Part shown: in pieces, positions 7,860 through 16,551 of the stretch
Layout: each line of letters opens with the position of its first letter
How positions within the stretch are numbered: position 1 is the first letter of the stretch
From: Bacteroides sp. CAG:927
Lineage (GTDB): Bacteria > Bacteroidota > Bacteroidia > Bacteroidales > Muribaculaceae
Assembly (NCBI GenBank): GCA_000431155.1
Contig: HF985637.1
Span: 1-61,341, forward strand
Length of the DNA: 61,341 nucleotides
Direction: 5' to 3'
Translations under genes and position numbers: made by a program
Notes under the pieces: generated by a model
Database searches by the model: none
Told to the model about the DNA's origin: nothing
Seen by the model: only the letters and a program-made list of their open reading frames with translations

Positions 7860-9050
7860 TTAACGCGGAAGCACATTTACCTTTAGCTTATTATAGGCTC
7901 TTTCGGCTTTATTCCGGGCTTCCTCCACTGTAGATGCTGTGGCAAGAATCACACCCATGCGGCGATGCCCCTTGATTTCCGGCTTGCCAAAAATACGTAT
8001 CTGCACTCCAGGTTCACTAAGCACTTCTTCAAGATTGTCCATTTCAATCTTGTCAGTGTCACCTTCCACCACGATGGCACGTGATGCAGAAGGACCATAA
8101 AAACGGATATCAGGCACAGGCAATCCAAGCAGTGCACGCGCATGCAGTCCAAACTCGCTGAGATCCTGTGATATCATTGTCACCATACCGGTATCGTGGG
8201 GACGGGGAGACACTTCACTGAAAATAACATCGTTACCCTTAATGAACATTTCCACGCCGAATATGCCGAAACCACCGAGCGCATCAGTAACTTTCTTTGC
8301 TATATCCTGTGCTTTAAGCAATGCCTCATCAGTCATAGGCTGCGGCTGCCATGAGTAACGATAGTCACCATCTACCTGAACATGTCCTATAGGCTGACAA
8401 TAAGTAGTACCTGATATGCTGCGCACCGTAAGCAGAGTTATTTCATAATCAAAATCCACAAACCCCTCTACGATTACACGACCAGCTCCTGCACGCCCAC
8501 CTTCCTGAGCTATTTTCCATGCTCTCTCTATGTCCTCTGTCTTCTTGATAACACTTTGGCCATGTCCAGATGAACTCATTATTGGCTTAACCACACAAGG
8601 AATTCCGATAGTATTCACTGCGTCCACAAATTCCTCATAAGTAGAGGCGAAACGATAATTGGAAGTAGGAATGCCCAAAGTTTCCGCAGCAAGACGACGG
8701 ATTCCCTCACGGTTCATGGTAAGCAAAGCAGCCTCAGCCGTAGGAGTGACATGAAATCCCTCCTTTTCAAGCTGACACAAAACCGGCGTGGCTATAGCCT
8801 CAACTTCAGGGATTATGTGATCTGGGCGCTCCTGTTCAATTACCTTACGCAGCTCTTCGCCATCCAGCATATTGAACACATGCGAACGATGCGCAACCTG
8901 CATGGCAGGAGCATTGGGGTATTTATCGCAAGCAATAACCTCTACGTTGTAACGCTGCAATTCCAAAGCAACTTCCTTGCCAAGTTCGCCGCTGCCCAAC
9001 AATAAAGCCTTACGGCCTACAGACGTAAATATCGAACCTATTTTAGCCAT
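7860..9050 (-). CDS. purT: Formate-dependent phosphoribosylglycinamide formyltransferase (GAR transformylase 2)
   Basis: A 396-residue ATP-grasp enzyme that formylates glycinamide ribonucleotide with formate and ATP, step 3 of purine synthesis. Visible features: the N-terminal nucleotide-binding LLGSGELGKEVALELQRY, the ATP-grasp core VVKPIMSSSGHGQS with the E-x-G-x-V-D-F-D-Y-E strand, and the metal-binding EVSPRPHDTGMVT near residue 270. The length agrees with E. coli PurT. It is a single-gene unit with its own promoter and terminator. Confidence 0.96.
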   Translation of the reverse strand: MAKIGSIFTSVGRKALLLGSGELGKEVALELQRYNVEVIACDKYPNAPAMQVAHRSHVFNMLDGEELRKVIEQERPDHIIPEVEAIATPVLCQLEKEGFHVTPTAEAALLTMNREGIRRLAAETLGIPTSNYRFASTYEEFVDAVNTIGIPCVVKPIMSSSGHGQSVIKKTEDIERAWKIAQEGGRAGAGRVIVEGFVDFDYEITLLTVRSISGTTYCQPIGHVQVDGDYRYSWQPQPMTDEALLKAQDIAKKVTDALGGFGIFGVEMFIKGNDVIFSEVSPRPHDTGMVTMISQDLSEFGLHARALLGLPVPDIRFYGPSASRAIVVEGDTDKIEMDNLEEVLSEPGVQIRIFGKPEIKGHRRMGVILATASTVEEARNKAERAYNKLKVNVLPR

Positions 9051-9086
9051 AAAAGTATAGTGTGTAAGTGATAAAATGGATTAATG

Positions 9087-9094
9087 CAAATATA
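9087..9094 (-). promoter_or_regulatory. Promoter -7 box (TATATTTG) of purT
   Basis: TATATTTG on the minus strand, 36 nt upstream of the purT ATG, matches TAnnTTTG. Confidence 0.55.
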
Positions 9095-9123
9095 ATAATT
9101 TTTAACCAAGGCAACAAGTCCAA

Positions 9124-9161
9124 TAAAAAAATCCCGGCAGAAGCCTGTCGGGATTTTTTTA
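9124..9161 (-). terminator. Intrinsic terminator of rpmE2
   Basis: Ten-base arms 9131-9140 and 9145-9154 (ATCCCGGCAG/CTGTCGGGAT, one G-T pair) with a 4-base loop, flanked by A7 on the left and T7 on the right. It lies 14 nt after the rpmE2 stop and would work in either direction. Confidence 0.85.
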
Positions 9162-9174
9162 TAGCATATCAAAT

Positions 9175-9429
9175 TTACTTTTTGCGACGGTTGCCATAAC
9201 GGCTCATGAACTTATCCACACGACCGGCGGTGTCAACGAGTTTCTGTTTGCCGGTGAAGAAAGGGTGTGAAGAGCTGGTGATTTCAAGCTTTACGAGGGG
9301 ATAGGTAACACCATCCACTTCGATAGTCTCCTTCGTAGCTACAGTGGAACGAGTGATGAAAATCTCTTCGTTTGACATATCTTTGAACACAACTTCACGA
9401 TAGTCGGAAGGATGAATATCTTTTTTCAT
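9175..9429 (-). CDS. rpmE2: 50S ribosomal protein L31, type B
   Basis: An 84-residue protein starting MKKDIHPSDYREVVF and ending in a basic tail, with the HPFFTGKQK segment typical of type B L31. It contains no cysteine at all, so it is the zinc-independent form that can replace zinc-binding L31 in low zinc in other bacteria; no paralogue is present in this window. It is monocistronic, with a 65-nt leader behind the promoter box at 9499. Confidence 0.96.
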   Translation of the reverse strand: MKKDIHPSDYREVVFKDMSNEEIFITRSTVATKETIEVDGVTYPLVKLEITSSSHPFFTGKQKLVDTAGRVDKFMSRYGNRRKK

Positions 9430-9498
9430 TTTTGATTATTGTTTAGTTTTCAATCAGTTATACATCCCGCTGGTAAGGCGGCATCTCGTAATGGCCTG

Positions 9499-9506
9499 CA
9501 AATTTA
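9499..9506 (-). promoter_or_regulatory. Promoter -7 box (TAAATTTG) of rpmE2
   Basis: The minus strand reads TAAATTTG, 69 nt upstream of the L31 ATG, leaving a leader of about 65 nt in which L31 regulation could occur. No Zur-like palindrome is evident. Confidence 0.55.
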
Positions 9507-9548
9507 CGCATTATTTGCATAAACCGCAAGTTTTCAGAGAATAATTTT

Positions 9549-11432
9549 TTAATCTTGGAACTCAATGAGTGGTGCATCGGTACCGACAACCTGATCAGGC
9601 TGTACAAAAATGCGCTTTATAACCTCATCTTTATCGGCAGTAACATCGTTCTCCATCTTCATTGCCTCGTAAACGAGTAGCACTGTACCGGCTTTAACAG
9701 CCTGCCCGGGTTTCACATTAATTTCTATAATGCGTCCTCCCATGGGAGCAGTAAGGAGTTCACCTGTGATTGGTTCTTCCGGTGCCTTAGCTTCCTCTGC
9801 AGCCTTTTCTTCGGCTTTCTTCTCAGTCTGCTTGGCATTGAATTCCTCAGCACGACGACGGCGCAAGAAACCGTTTGCTACCGACGGCAACAGCTCAAGC
9901 AGAAGATACTCTTCATCATTTGAAGCAAGTTTAACACCACCAAGATCCTCAAGCACGGGATTCTCAGGCTTTTTATATGATGATGTGTCATAAGGACGCT
10001 CCTGAGCACTGCCGGTAATCTTTTCGCGGAAAGCCGGATCAATAGCCACGGGGGTATGACCGTATTCACCCTTTATAAGAGATATGAACTGATTGGAGGC
10101 ATTGGAATAATCAGGATTACCTTTCTTGCGATCCATTGCAAGACTGACTGCCTGACTGCCTACAATCTGGCTGGTAGGAGTAACCAACGGCACAAGACCG
10201 GCATCACGGCGCACCTTAGGAATGAGGCGCATGGCATCATCAAGCAGATCGCTTGCCTGAAGTGCTTTGAGCTGGGCCACCATGTTAGAATACATGCCGC
10301 CGGGCACCTCTGCATTCTTTACAAGTTCGTTGGGTTTGGGGAATCCGAAATATTCCTCAATAGCATGACAAGCATTCAGCAGACCTTCCTCATCATTGGC
10401 CTTGGCACATTCTATAGCCTTGTCAAATTGTGCCGAAATTTCCTGCGGCAGAGTGTCATTAAGAGGATCAAAGTCAATAGGCATCTGCTTGACGAGATCA
10501 AACTCGGCCAAATCCTTACGTGCATTGAGAAGTTCATTGCGTATCTTGCCTACAGCTTCCATATTCACATCCACTTCAATACCCATGCGATTGGCAAACA
10601 CATAGATAAGCTCAATAGCCGGAGCAGCGGAGCCGCCACCAAACCACCAGATGTTAGTGTCAAGAATATCTACTCCGTGGAGCATTGCCATAACCGACGA
10701 TGCAAGACCATAACCGGGAGTACAGTGCGTGTGGAAATCAACCGGAACAGAGAGCGAAGCCTTAAGTTTGGATATTATCGAGGCAGCACGAAGAGGGTTA
10801 ACCAAGCCGGCCATATCCTTCAGGGTGATGATTTTTGCTCCGAGATCCTCCATCTTTTTGGCGATATTTACAAAATATTCATCGGTGAAAATCTTTTCTG
10901 GAGCAGCAGGTTTTGAGCCGAACATTGATTTAAATTTACCCATAAATCCTGAAGGAGCCTCAGTAGCTTCTTCTTTAGGATCTACAGTGTAGCAAACGGC
11001 ACCATCGGCTATGCCTCCGAGCTCATTGATAATTCTTATTGACTCCTTGACATTATCAATATCATTAAGCGCATCAAAAATACGCATTACATTCAATCCA
11101 TTTTTGATAGCCTCCTTGTAGAAACCCTCAAGCACGCTGTCAGGATAAGGGACATAGCCAAACAGATTGCGGCCGCGAGACAATGCAGACAATAGCGATT
11201 TGCCTTTCATGGCCTCGCTTGCCTTACGCAGACGATTCCAGGGTGATTCATCAAGATAACGCATAACGGAGTCGGGAACAGCACCTCCCCACACCTCCAT
11301 TATATAGAAACCGGCATTTTCATATAAAGGAAGAAGACGATCAATTGTGTTCTGACTCATGCGGGTAGCAAACAATGACTGCTGGCCGTCACGCATGGTC
11401 AAATCTCTGATTTTAAGCTTACGTGTACTCAT
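9549..11432 (-). CDS. Biotin-dependent carboxyltransferase, OadA/pyruvate carboxylase subunit B-like
   Basis: A 627-residue protein: an N-terminal HMGL-like TIM barrel (RDGQQSLFATRM at about residues 14-25; metal-binding DFHTHCTPGYG near 235), a PYC/OADA middle domain, an Ala/Glu/Lys-rich linker, and a C-terminal biotinyl domain with the biotinylation site EAMKMEND. It transfers carboxyl groups between biotin and oxaloacetate or pyruvate. No biotin carboxylase, OadB, OadG or membrane subunit is nearby, so it cannot be decided from context whether it serves a sodium-pumping decarboxylase, a pyruvate carboxylase or a transcarboxylase. Length suits OadA (about 600). Confidence 0.88.
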   Translation of the reverse strand: MSTRKLKIRDLTMRDGQQSLFATRMSQNTIDRLLPLYENAGFYIMEVWGGAVPDSVMRYLDESPWNRLRKASEAMKGKSLLSALSRGRNLFGYVPYPDSVLEGFYKEAIKNGLNVMRIFDALNDIDNVKESIRIINELGGIADGAVCYTVDPKEEATEAPSGFMGKFKSMFGSKPAAPEKIFTDEYFVNIAKKMEDLGAKIITLKDMAGLVNPLRAASIISKLKASLSVPVDFHTHCTPGYGLASSVMAMLHGVDILDTNIWWFGGGSAAPAIELIYVFANRMGIEVDVNMEAVGKIRNELLNARKDLAEFDLVKQMPIDFDPLNDTLPQEISAQFDKAIECAKANDEEGLLNACHAIEEYFGFPKPNELVKNAEVPGGMYSNMVAQLKALQASDLLDDAMRLIPKVRRDAGLVPLVTPTSQIVGSQAVSLAMDRKKGNPDYSNASNQFISLIKGEYGHTPVAIDPAFREKITGSAQERPYDTSSYKKPENPVLEDLGGVKLASNDEEYLLLELLPSVANGFLRRRRAEEFNAKQTEKKAEEKAAEEAKAPEEPITGELLTAPMGGRIIEINVKPGQAVKAGTVLLVYEAMKMENDVTADKDEVIKRIFVQPDQVVGTDAPLIEFQD

Positions 11433-11457
11433 ATTTATATATGATAAAATTAGGCTA

Positions 11458-11465
11458 CAAAATTA
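11458..11465 (-). promoter_or_regulatory. Promoter -7 box (TAATTTTG) of the OadA-like gene
   Basis: TAATTTTG on the minus strand, 25 nt before the ATG at 11432, in the 60-bp gap after lon; the gene therefore has its own promoter. Confidence 0.55.
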
Positions 11466-11492
11466 CTTATTTTCCGCGACAATCAAACCATA

Positions 11493-13910
11493 TCACTCAA
11501 ATTTGAGCGGATTATCCACCACCTCATCAAGCAAAGCAGCATCGATAACCTGAGATATGTCGCTGATATACACGAATTCAAGGCCGGAGATATATTCCGA
11601 TGAAATTTCTTCAATATCCTTGCGATTTTGTTCCGACAGCACAATCGTATTTATTCCGGCACGCTTTGCCGCAAGAATCTTTTCTTTGATTCCTCCAACA
11701 GGGAGCACTTTGCCACGAAGAGTAATTTCACCGGTCATAGCTATGCGGGCTTTTACCTTTCGCTGAGTCAGAGCCGAAACAATAGAGGTAACCATAGTAA
11801 TACCGGCAGATGGTCCGTCTTTTGGTATGGCTCCTTCCGGCACATGTATATGAAGTTGATATTTTTCAAACAAGTCAGACGGTATGCCAAACATATCGGC
11901 GTGAGATTTGACATACTGCAAAGCAATTATAGCCGACTCCTTCATAACATCTCCCAGATTACCGGTGAGGGTCAGCTTTTCACCTTTGCCCTTGGCCAAA
12001 GAAGATTCCACGTAAAGTATTTCACCGCCTACTGAAGTCCATGCAAGACCTGTTACTACTCCGGCATAATCATTGCCCTCATAACGGTCTTTGGTGAATT
12101 TTTCAACTCCGAGAAACTCCTTTACGCCTTCTGCCTTGAGCATGCGTGGCACTTTCTCTCCGCTTACTTTTCTTAGGATAATTTTTCTTACTACCGAAGC
12201 AATATGCTTCTCAAGCTGACGCACTCCGCTTTCACTTGTGTATCCCTCTATTATCTTGACGAACGCATCATCCGACATATTGAAATTACGCTTCGTAAGA
12301 GTGTTTGCCTTAAGCACACGCGGCAGAAGATGACGCTTTGCAATCTCAACTTTCTCTTCAATAAGATAGCCCGAAATGTCTATTATTTCCATTCGGTCAA
12401 GCAATGGCTGAGATATGGAAGATAAAGTGTTGGCCGTAGTAATGAACAGCACTTTCGACAAGTCGTAATCCACATCAATGTAATTGTCGTGAAACGAGCA
12501 GTTCTGTTCAGGATCAAGCACCTCAAGCAGAGCTGCGGAAGGATCGCCTTTGAAATCTGAGCCGATTTTATCAATCTCATCAAGCAACAACACTGGATTA
12601 GACGAACCCGCACGCTTCACTGCGGTAATGATACGGCCCGGCAGGGCACCTATATATGTGCGACGATGACCCCTTATTTCCGCCTCATCATGAAGGCCAC
12701 CAAGGGAAACCCTCTGATATTTTCTTCCGAGAGCTTTGGCTATTGACTGTCCGAGTGAAGTTTTTCCCACGCCGGGAGCACCGACAAGACAAATCACCGG
12801 TGCTTTGCCATCAGGGGTATGCATCAGCACAGCAATCTGCTCAAGAATGCGTTCTTTCACTTTTTCAAGACCAAAATGGTCTGAATCAAGAATTGTTCGC
12901 GCTTTGGCAAGATCAGTATTAAGCGGATCCGAGACATTCCATGGCAAGTCAAGGAGCATCTCAAGATAAGAATACTGAATGGCGTAATCCGGACTTTGAG
13001 GATTATAACGCGTCAGTTTTGACACCTCACGGTTGAATATATTTCTTACATTCTCCGGAAAATTCACGCTCTCTGACCTACGCATCAGCTCGTCTTCATC
13101 ACTATCCTCACCATACAACTCCTGTTTTATGGTTTCCAACTGTTGATGAAGAAAATTATTACGCTGGTCGTTGGTGATATTGACCCGCGTTTTTTGTTGA
13201 ATTTCGCTTGTTATTGATAGAAATTCCTTATGCTTGGCAAGCTCGGTTAGGATTATAAAGGCCCTGTTTTTAGGCAAGAAAGTGCTTAATATCTCATACT
13301 TTTTGGCAGTGTCAAAAGGCATGAAGGTGCTTACAATATTAAGCAGCAACTCAGGATCATTGCATTGGTCTATATTATAAGTCACTTCATGATTCTCTTC
13401 CTGCACCATCTTTGCTATTTCGCGTGCAGTATTTTTTATTTCACTTGCAGCCGCAAGAAACTCCTTGTCACGCAGTGGAGCAGGAACATTTTCAACGGGC
13501 TCTACCTTCACCCACGGAAATGCAGAAACATTCGGATTATTAACACTTTCAATTACCCGACACACTTCCCGTGAGTGTATAATGGCGGTTTTATGTCCTT
13601 CCGGCAGTTCAAGCACCTTCATGACATCGGCAACTACAGCATAGTCATATACATCTTCAGGCACCTGCGGATGCTCGGTTGCCGGATCCTTCTGGCATAC
13701 GATACACAAAGGCGTGGAATGCGCGTATGCGTATTCAGCCGCAGCCACCGAAGATTCACGGCCTAAAGCAATGGGGAAAGAAACACCCGGAAAAATTATC
13801 TGGTCACGCATGGGCAACACCGGCATACAATCATAATCAGGTGTTGACTTTAATTTTGTGGCATCAATCTCTATCTGACCCAAAGATATTGTAGATTTAT
13901 CGAAACTCAT
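11493..13910 (-). CDS. lon: ATP-dependent endopeptidase La (Lon)
   Basis: An 805-residue cytoplasmic AAA+ protease degrading misfolded and regulatory proteins. The N-terminal substrate-binding domain starts at VLPMRDQIIFPGV. The ATPase core has Walker A GAPGVGKTS and Walker B VLLLDEIDKIG. The C-terminal protease carries the Ser-Lys dyad (serine in KDGPSAGITM, lysine in VGGIKEKILA). Length is normal. It is transcribed alone, with a TAACTTTG promoter and a leader of about 75 nt; no heat-shock-type element was recognised. Confidence 0.97.
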   Translation of the reverse strand: MSFDKSTISLGQIEIDATKLKSTPDYDCMPVLPMRDQIIFPGVSFPIALGRESSVAAAEYAYAHSTPLCIVCQKDPATEHPQVPEDVYDYAVVADVMKVLELPEGHKTAIIHSREVCRVIESVNNPNVSAFPWVKVEPVENVPAPLRDKEFLAAASEIKNTAREIAKMVQEENHEVTYNIDQCNDPELLLNIVSTFMPFDTAKKYEILSTFLPKNRAFIILTELAKHKEFLSITSEIQQKTRVNITNDQRNNFLHQQLETIKQELYGEDSDEDELMRRSESVNFPENVRNIFNREVSKLTRYNPQSPDYAIQYSYLEMLLDLPWNVSDPLNTDLAKARTILDSDHFGLEKVKERILEQIAVLMHTPDGKAPVICLVGAPGVGKTSLGQSIAKALGRKYQRVSLGGLHDEAEIRGHRRTYIGALPGRIITAVKRAGSSNPVLLLDEIDKIGSDFKGDPSAALLEVLDPEQNCSFHDNYIDVDYDLSKVLFITTANTLSSISQPLLDRMEIIDISGYLIEEKVEIAKRHLLPRVLKANTLTKRNFNMSDDAFVKIIEGYTSESGVRQLEKHIASVVRKIILRKVSGEKVPRMLKAEGVKEFLGVEKFTKDRYEGNDYAGVVTGLAWTSVGGEILYVESSLAKGKGEKLTLTGNLGDVMKESAIIALQYVKSHADMFGIPSDLFEKYQLHIHVPEGAIPKDGPSAGITMVTSIVSALTQRKVKARIAMTGEITLRGKVLPVGGIKEKILAAKRAGINTIVLSEQNRKDIEEISSEYISGLEFVYISDISQVIDAALLDEVVDNPLKFE

Positions 13911-13989
13911 ATTACACCTTAAATAATAAATATATAGGGAGAATACAGTAAAAACACACTAACGAAAAATCTGGTTGCAAATTTCATGC

Positions 13990-13997
13990 CAAAGTTA
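13990..13997 (-). promoter_or_regulatory. Promoter -7 box (TAACTTTG) of lon
   Basis: TAACTTTG on the minus strand, about 80 nt before the lon ATG. The 264-bp lon/EF-G gap also carries the promoter of the divergent EF-G paralogue. Confidence 0.5.
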
Positions 13998-14092
13998 CCC
14001 ATTTTTGGCCTATAAAATGCTATAACAAATACAAAAAATAAACTTATGTTGTGTAACATATAAGAAAGAGCATAAATATTCGCGAATTTTTA

Positions 14093-14100
14093 ATATTTTG
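14093..14100 (+). promoter_or_regulatory. Possible promoter -7 box (ATATTTTG) of the EF-G paralogue
   Basis: ATATTTTG is an imperfect match to TAnnTTTG (a 7-base TATTTTG core) about 75 nt before the ATG. A weak core promoter with a long leader would fit a gene that needs an activator, but the sequence does not prove it. Confidence 0.3.
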
Positions 14101-14174
14101 CACCCGCTTTTTGAGAAAGAGTTCTTATAAAAGCAGTGAATGATTCGTTATAAAATTTCTAAATTTCTAATAAC

Positions 14175-16331
14175 ATGAAGGTTTACCAAACTAACGAGAT
14201 TAAAAACATAGCCTTGCTTGGTAGCAAAGGCTCGGGAAAAACCACACTCGCTGAAGCTATGCTCTACGAGTGTGGAGTTATAAAACGTCGCGGCACCATC
14301 GACGCAAAAAACACCGTTAGTGACTATTTCCCCGTAGAAAAAGAATATGGATACTCTGTATTCTCTACAATTTTCTATGCTGAATTCCTCAATAAAAAAC
14401 TGAATGTAATCGATTGCCCCGGAGCAGATGACTTTGTAGGCAACGCTATAACCGCCTTGAATGTAACCGACACCGGTGTAATTCTCATTGACGCACAATA
14501 TGGCGTGGAAGTTGGCACGCAAAACATTTTCCGTACCACCGCTCAACTCTCCAAACCCGTAATCTTTGCCATCAACCAGCTTGATGGGGAGAAAGCCGAC
14601 TACGACAATGTCCTTGAACAAATGAAGGACATATTCGGCAACAAGGTAGTGCCCATTCAATATCCGCTGAATGCAGGTCCCAACTTCAATGCTATGATTG
14701 ATGTGCTCCTCATGAAAAAATACTCTTGGGGTCCTGACGGTGGCGTCCCTACCATTGAAGATATTCCCGCTGAAGAGATGGAGCGTGCTCAGAAGCTGCA
14801 TCAGCAACTCGTTGAGGCCGCAGCTGAAAACGATGAAACCCTCATGGAGAAGTTCTTTGAACAGGAACACCTCACTGAAGACGAGATGCGTGAAGGCATC
14901 CGCAAGGGTCTTATTGACCGTTCCATCTATCCCGTATTCTGCGTAAGTGCTCTTAAAGATATGGGTGTGCGCCGCATGATGGAATTCCTTGGCAATGTAG
15001 TGCCCTTTGTAGAAGAAATGCCGGTGCCTTTGGATGAGAAAGGTGCAGAGGTAAAACCCGACAGCAACGGACCGCTGAGCATATACATGTTCAAGACCAC
15101 TGTTGAACCTCATATCGGCGAAGTAAGCTATTTCAAAGTGATGTCAGGTACATTGACACCCGGCGTGGATCTTGACAATGTAAACAGAGGCACCAAAGAA
15201 CGCATTGCACAGCTATATTGCGTATGCGGACAGATCAAAACCCCGGTTGACAAAATGTGTGCCGGCGATATCGGTGCCACAGTAAAGCTCAAAGATGTGC
15301 GCACAGGCAACACTCTTGATGAGAAAGGTTGCGATTATGCATTCGACTTCATCAAATATCCCGCTCCGAAATATCAGCGTGCCATCCGCCCCGTAACAGA
15401 GAGCGATGCAGAAAAACTCTCAGGCATACTTACACGCATGCACGAGGAAGACCCGACTTGGATCATCGAACAGTCCAAAGAGCTCAAACAAACAATCCTT
15501 TCCGGTCAGGGTGAATTCCATCTCCGCACTCTTAAATGGCGCGTCGAGAACAATGACAAACTCCCAATCATATTTGAAGAGCCAAGGATTCCTTATCGCG
15601 AAACCATCACCAAAGCTGCACGTGCCGACTATCGCCACAAAAAGCAGAGTGGTGGCGCAGGACAATTCGGTGAAGTACACATCATAATTGAACCTTATAC
15701 CGAAGGAATGCCTGCACCCGACACTTACCGTTTCGGCAATCAGGAATTTAAAATGAATGTACGCGACACCCAAGAAATTCCATTGGAATGGGGCGGTAAA
15801 CTTGTTGTATGCAACTGTATTGTCGGTGGTGCTATTGATACCCGTTTCATCCCTGCTATCGTGAAAGGCCTTATGGACCGCATGGAGCAAGGACCGTTGA
15901 CCGGTTCATACGCTCGTGATGTGCGTGTATGCATTTACGATGGTAAGATGCACCCGGTTGACAGTAATGAAATCTCGTTCCGTCTGGCAGCCCGCAATGC
16001 ATTTAGCGAAGCTTTCCGCGCAGCCAATCCCAAGATTCTTGAACCGGTATATGATGTTGAAGTAATGGTTCCCGGTGATGTGATGGGTGATGTCATGAGT
16101 GACCTGCAGGGACGCCGTGCAATCATCATGGGCATGAACAGCGAAAATGGATTTGAAAAAATTATCGCCAAAGTACCTCTCAAGGAGATGTCAAGCTACA
16201 GCACAGCCCTCAGCTCCATTACCGGTGGCCGCTCTTCATTCACCATGAAGTTCTCAGCTTATGAATTGGTTCCTGGTGATGTTCAGGAAAAACTGCTGGC
16301 CGAATATGCTGCCAAGAACCAGGATGAATAA
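14175..16331 (+). CDS. fusA2: Elongation factor G paralogue with degenerate GTPase site (EF-G2)
   Basis: A 718-residue protein with full EF-G architecture, including a domain IV with the ribosome-entering segment GKMHPVDSNEISF and domain V. The G domain is altered. P-loop GSKGSGKTT (residues 16-24) lacks the usual D of AHVDAGKTT, switch I has YGYSV where EF-G has RGITI (the Mg-binding Thr is gone), the switch II motif is DCPGADDF (80-87) with Ala84 replacing the catalytic His, and G4 is NQLD (134-137) not NKxD. These are the features of the Bacteroides EF-G2 reported to translocate without GTP hydrolysis and to be needed in carbon starvation and gut colonisation. The domain II-V sequence is well kept, so this is a specialised protein, not a pseudogene. 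Confidence 0.88.
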   Translation: MKVYQTNEIKNIALLGSKGSGKTTLAEAMLYECGVIKRRGTIDAKNTVSDYFPVEKEYGYSVFSTIFYAEFLNKKLNVIDCPGADDFVGNAITALNVTDTGVILIDAQYGVEVGTQNIFRTTAQLSKPVIFAINQLDGEKADYDNVLEQMKDIFGNKVVPIQYPLNAGPNFNAMIDVLLMKKYSWGPDGGVPTIEDIPAEEMERAQKLHQQLVEAAAENDETLMEKFFEQEHLTEDEMREGIRKGLIDRSIYPVFCVSALKDMGVRRMMEFLGNVVPFVEEMPVPLDEKGAEVKPDSNGPLSIYMFKTTVEPHIGEVSYFKVMSGTLTPGVDLDNVNRGTKERIAQLYCVCGQIKTPVDKMCAGDIGATVKLKDVRTGNTLDEKGCDYAFDFIKYPAPKYQRAIRPVTESDAEKLSGILTRMHEEDPTWIIEQSKELKQTILSGQGEFHLRTLKWRVENNDKLPIIFEEPRIPYRETITKAARADYRHKKQSGGAGQFGEVHIIIEPYTEGMPAPDTYRFGNQEFKMNVRDTQEIPLEWGGKLVVCNCIVGGAIDTRFIPAIVKGLMDRMEQGPLTGSYARDVRVCIYDGKMHPVDSNEISFRLAARNAFSEAFRAANPKILEPVYDVEVMVPGDVMGDVMSDLQGRRAIIMGMNSENGFEKIIAKVPLKEMSSYSTALSSITGGRSSFTMKFSAYELVPGDVQEKLLAEYAAKNQDE

Positions 16332-16369
16332 CATCGCATCATAGGCTCACATATAGGGCTACCGCTTAT

Positions 16370-16427
16370 TTAACTGCACTCCAAAAGTCGATTCATAATT
16401 TTTGGGGTGCAGTTAATTTAATGTCTT
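16370..16427 (+). terminator. Intrinsic terminator of the EF-G paralogue
   Basis: A 17-base stem (16370-16386 with 16400-16416, one G-T pair, TTAACTGCACTCCAAAA) with a 13-base loop, followed by TTTAATGTCTTTTTT. It begins 39 nt after the stop codon. Confidence 0.75.
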
Positions 16428-16475
16428 TTTTATTGTAAACATTTACTGCTATAGCGGTAAACATCTGCAAACGAT

Positions 16476-16509
16476 ACAATAAAAAAGTCCGGTATATTAC
16501 CGAACTTTT
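16476..16509 (-). terminator. Intrinsic terminator of mlaE-mlaF
   Basis: Arms 16483-16494 and 16498-16509 (AAAAGTcCGGTA/TACCGaACTTTT, one mismatch) with a 3-base loop. On the minus strand it is followed by a run of T. It lies 43 nt after the mlaF stop. Confidence 0.7.
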
Positions 16510-16551
16510 CTATTATATGATTTAGCGATTGTTAAATTGCTTGGCAGGGGA

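Noticed and set aside
9430..9506. Zur box before the zinc-independent L31 gene
   Set aside because: I looked for a palindrome in the leader and around the promoter and saw none convincing.
10056..10916. 286-codon plus-strand frame opposite the OadA-like gene
   Set aside because: It is a shadow of a clear conserved gene and has no start context or motif of its own.
14148..15113. 321-codon antisense frame within the EF-G paralogue
   Set aside because: It mirrors the conserved G domain on the opposite strand, has no family motif and no promoter; codon bias of the sense gene explains it.
14175..16331. Tetracycline-resistance ribosomal protection protein (TetQ/TetM type)
   Set aside because: Those proteins keep an intact GTPase with DTPGHMDF and NKxD; here both are altered as in EF-G2, and no mobile-element genes are nearby.
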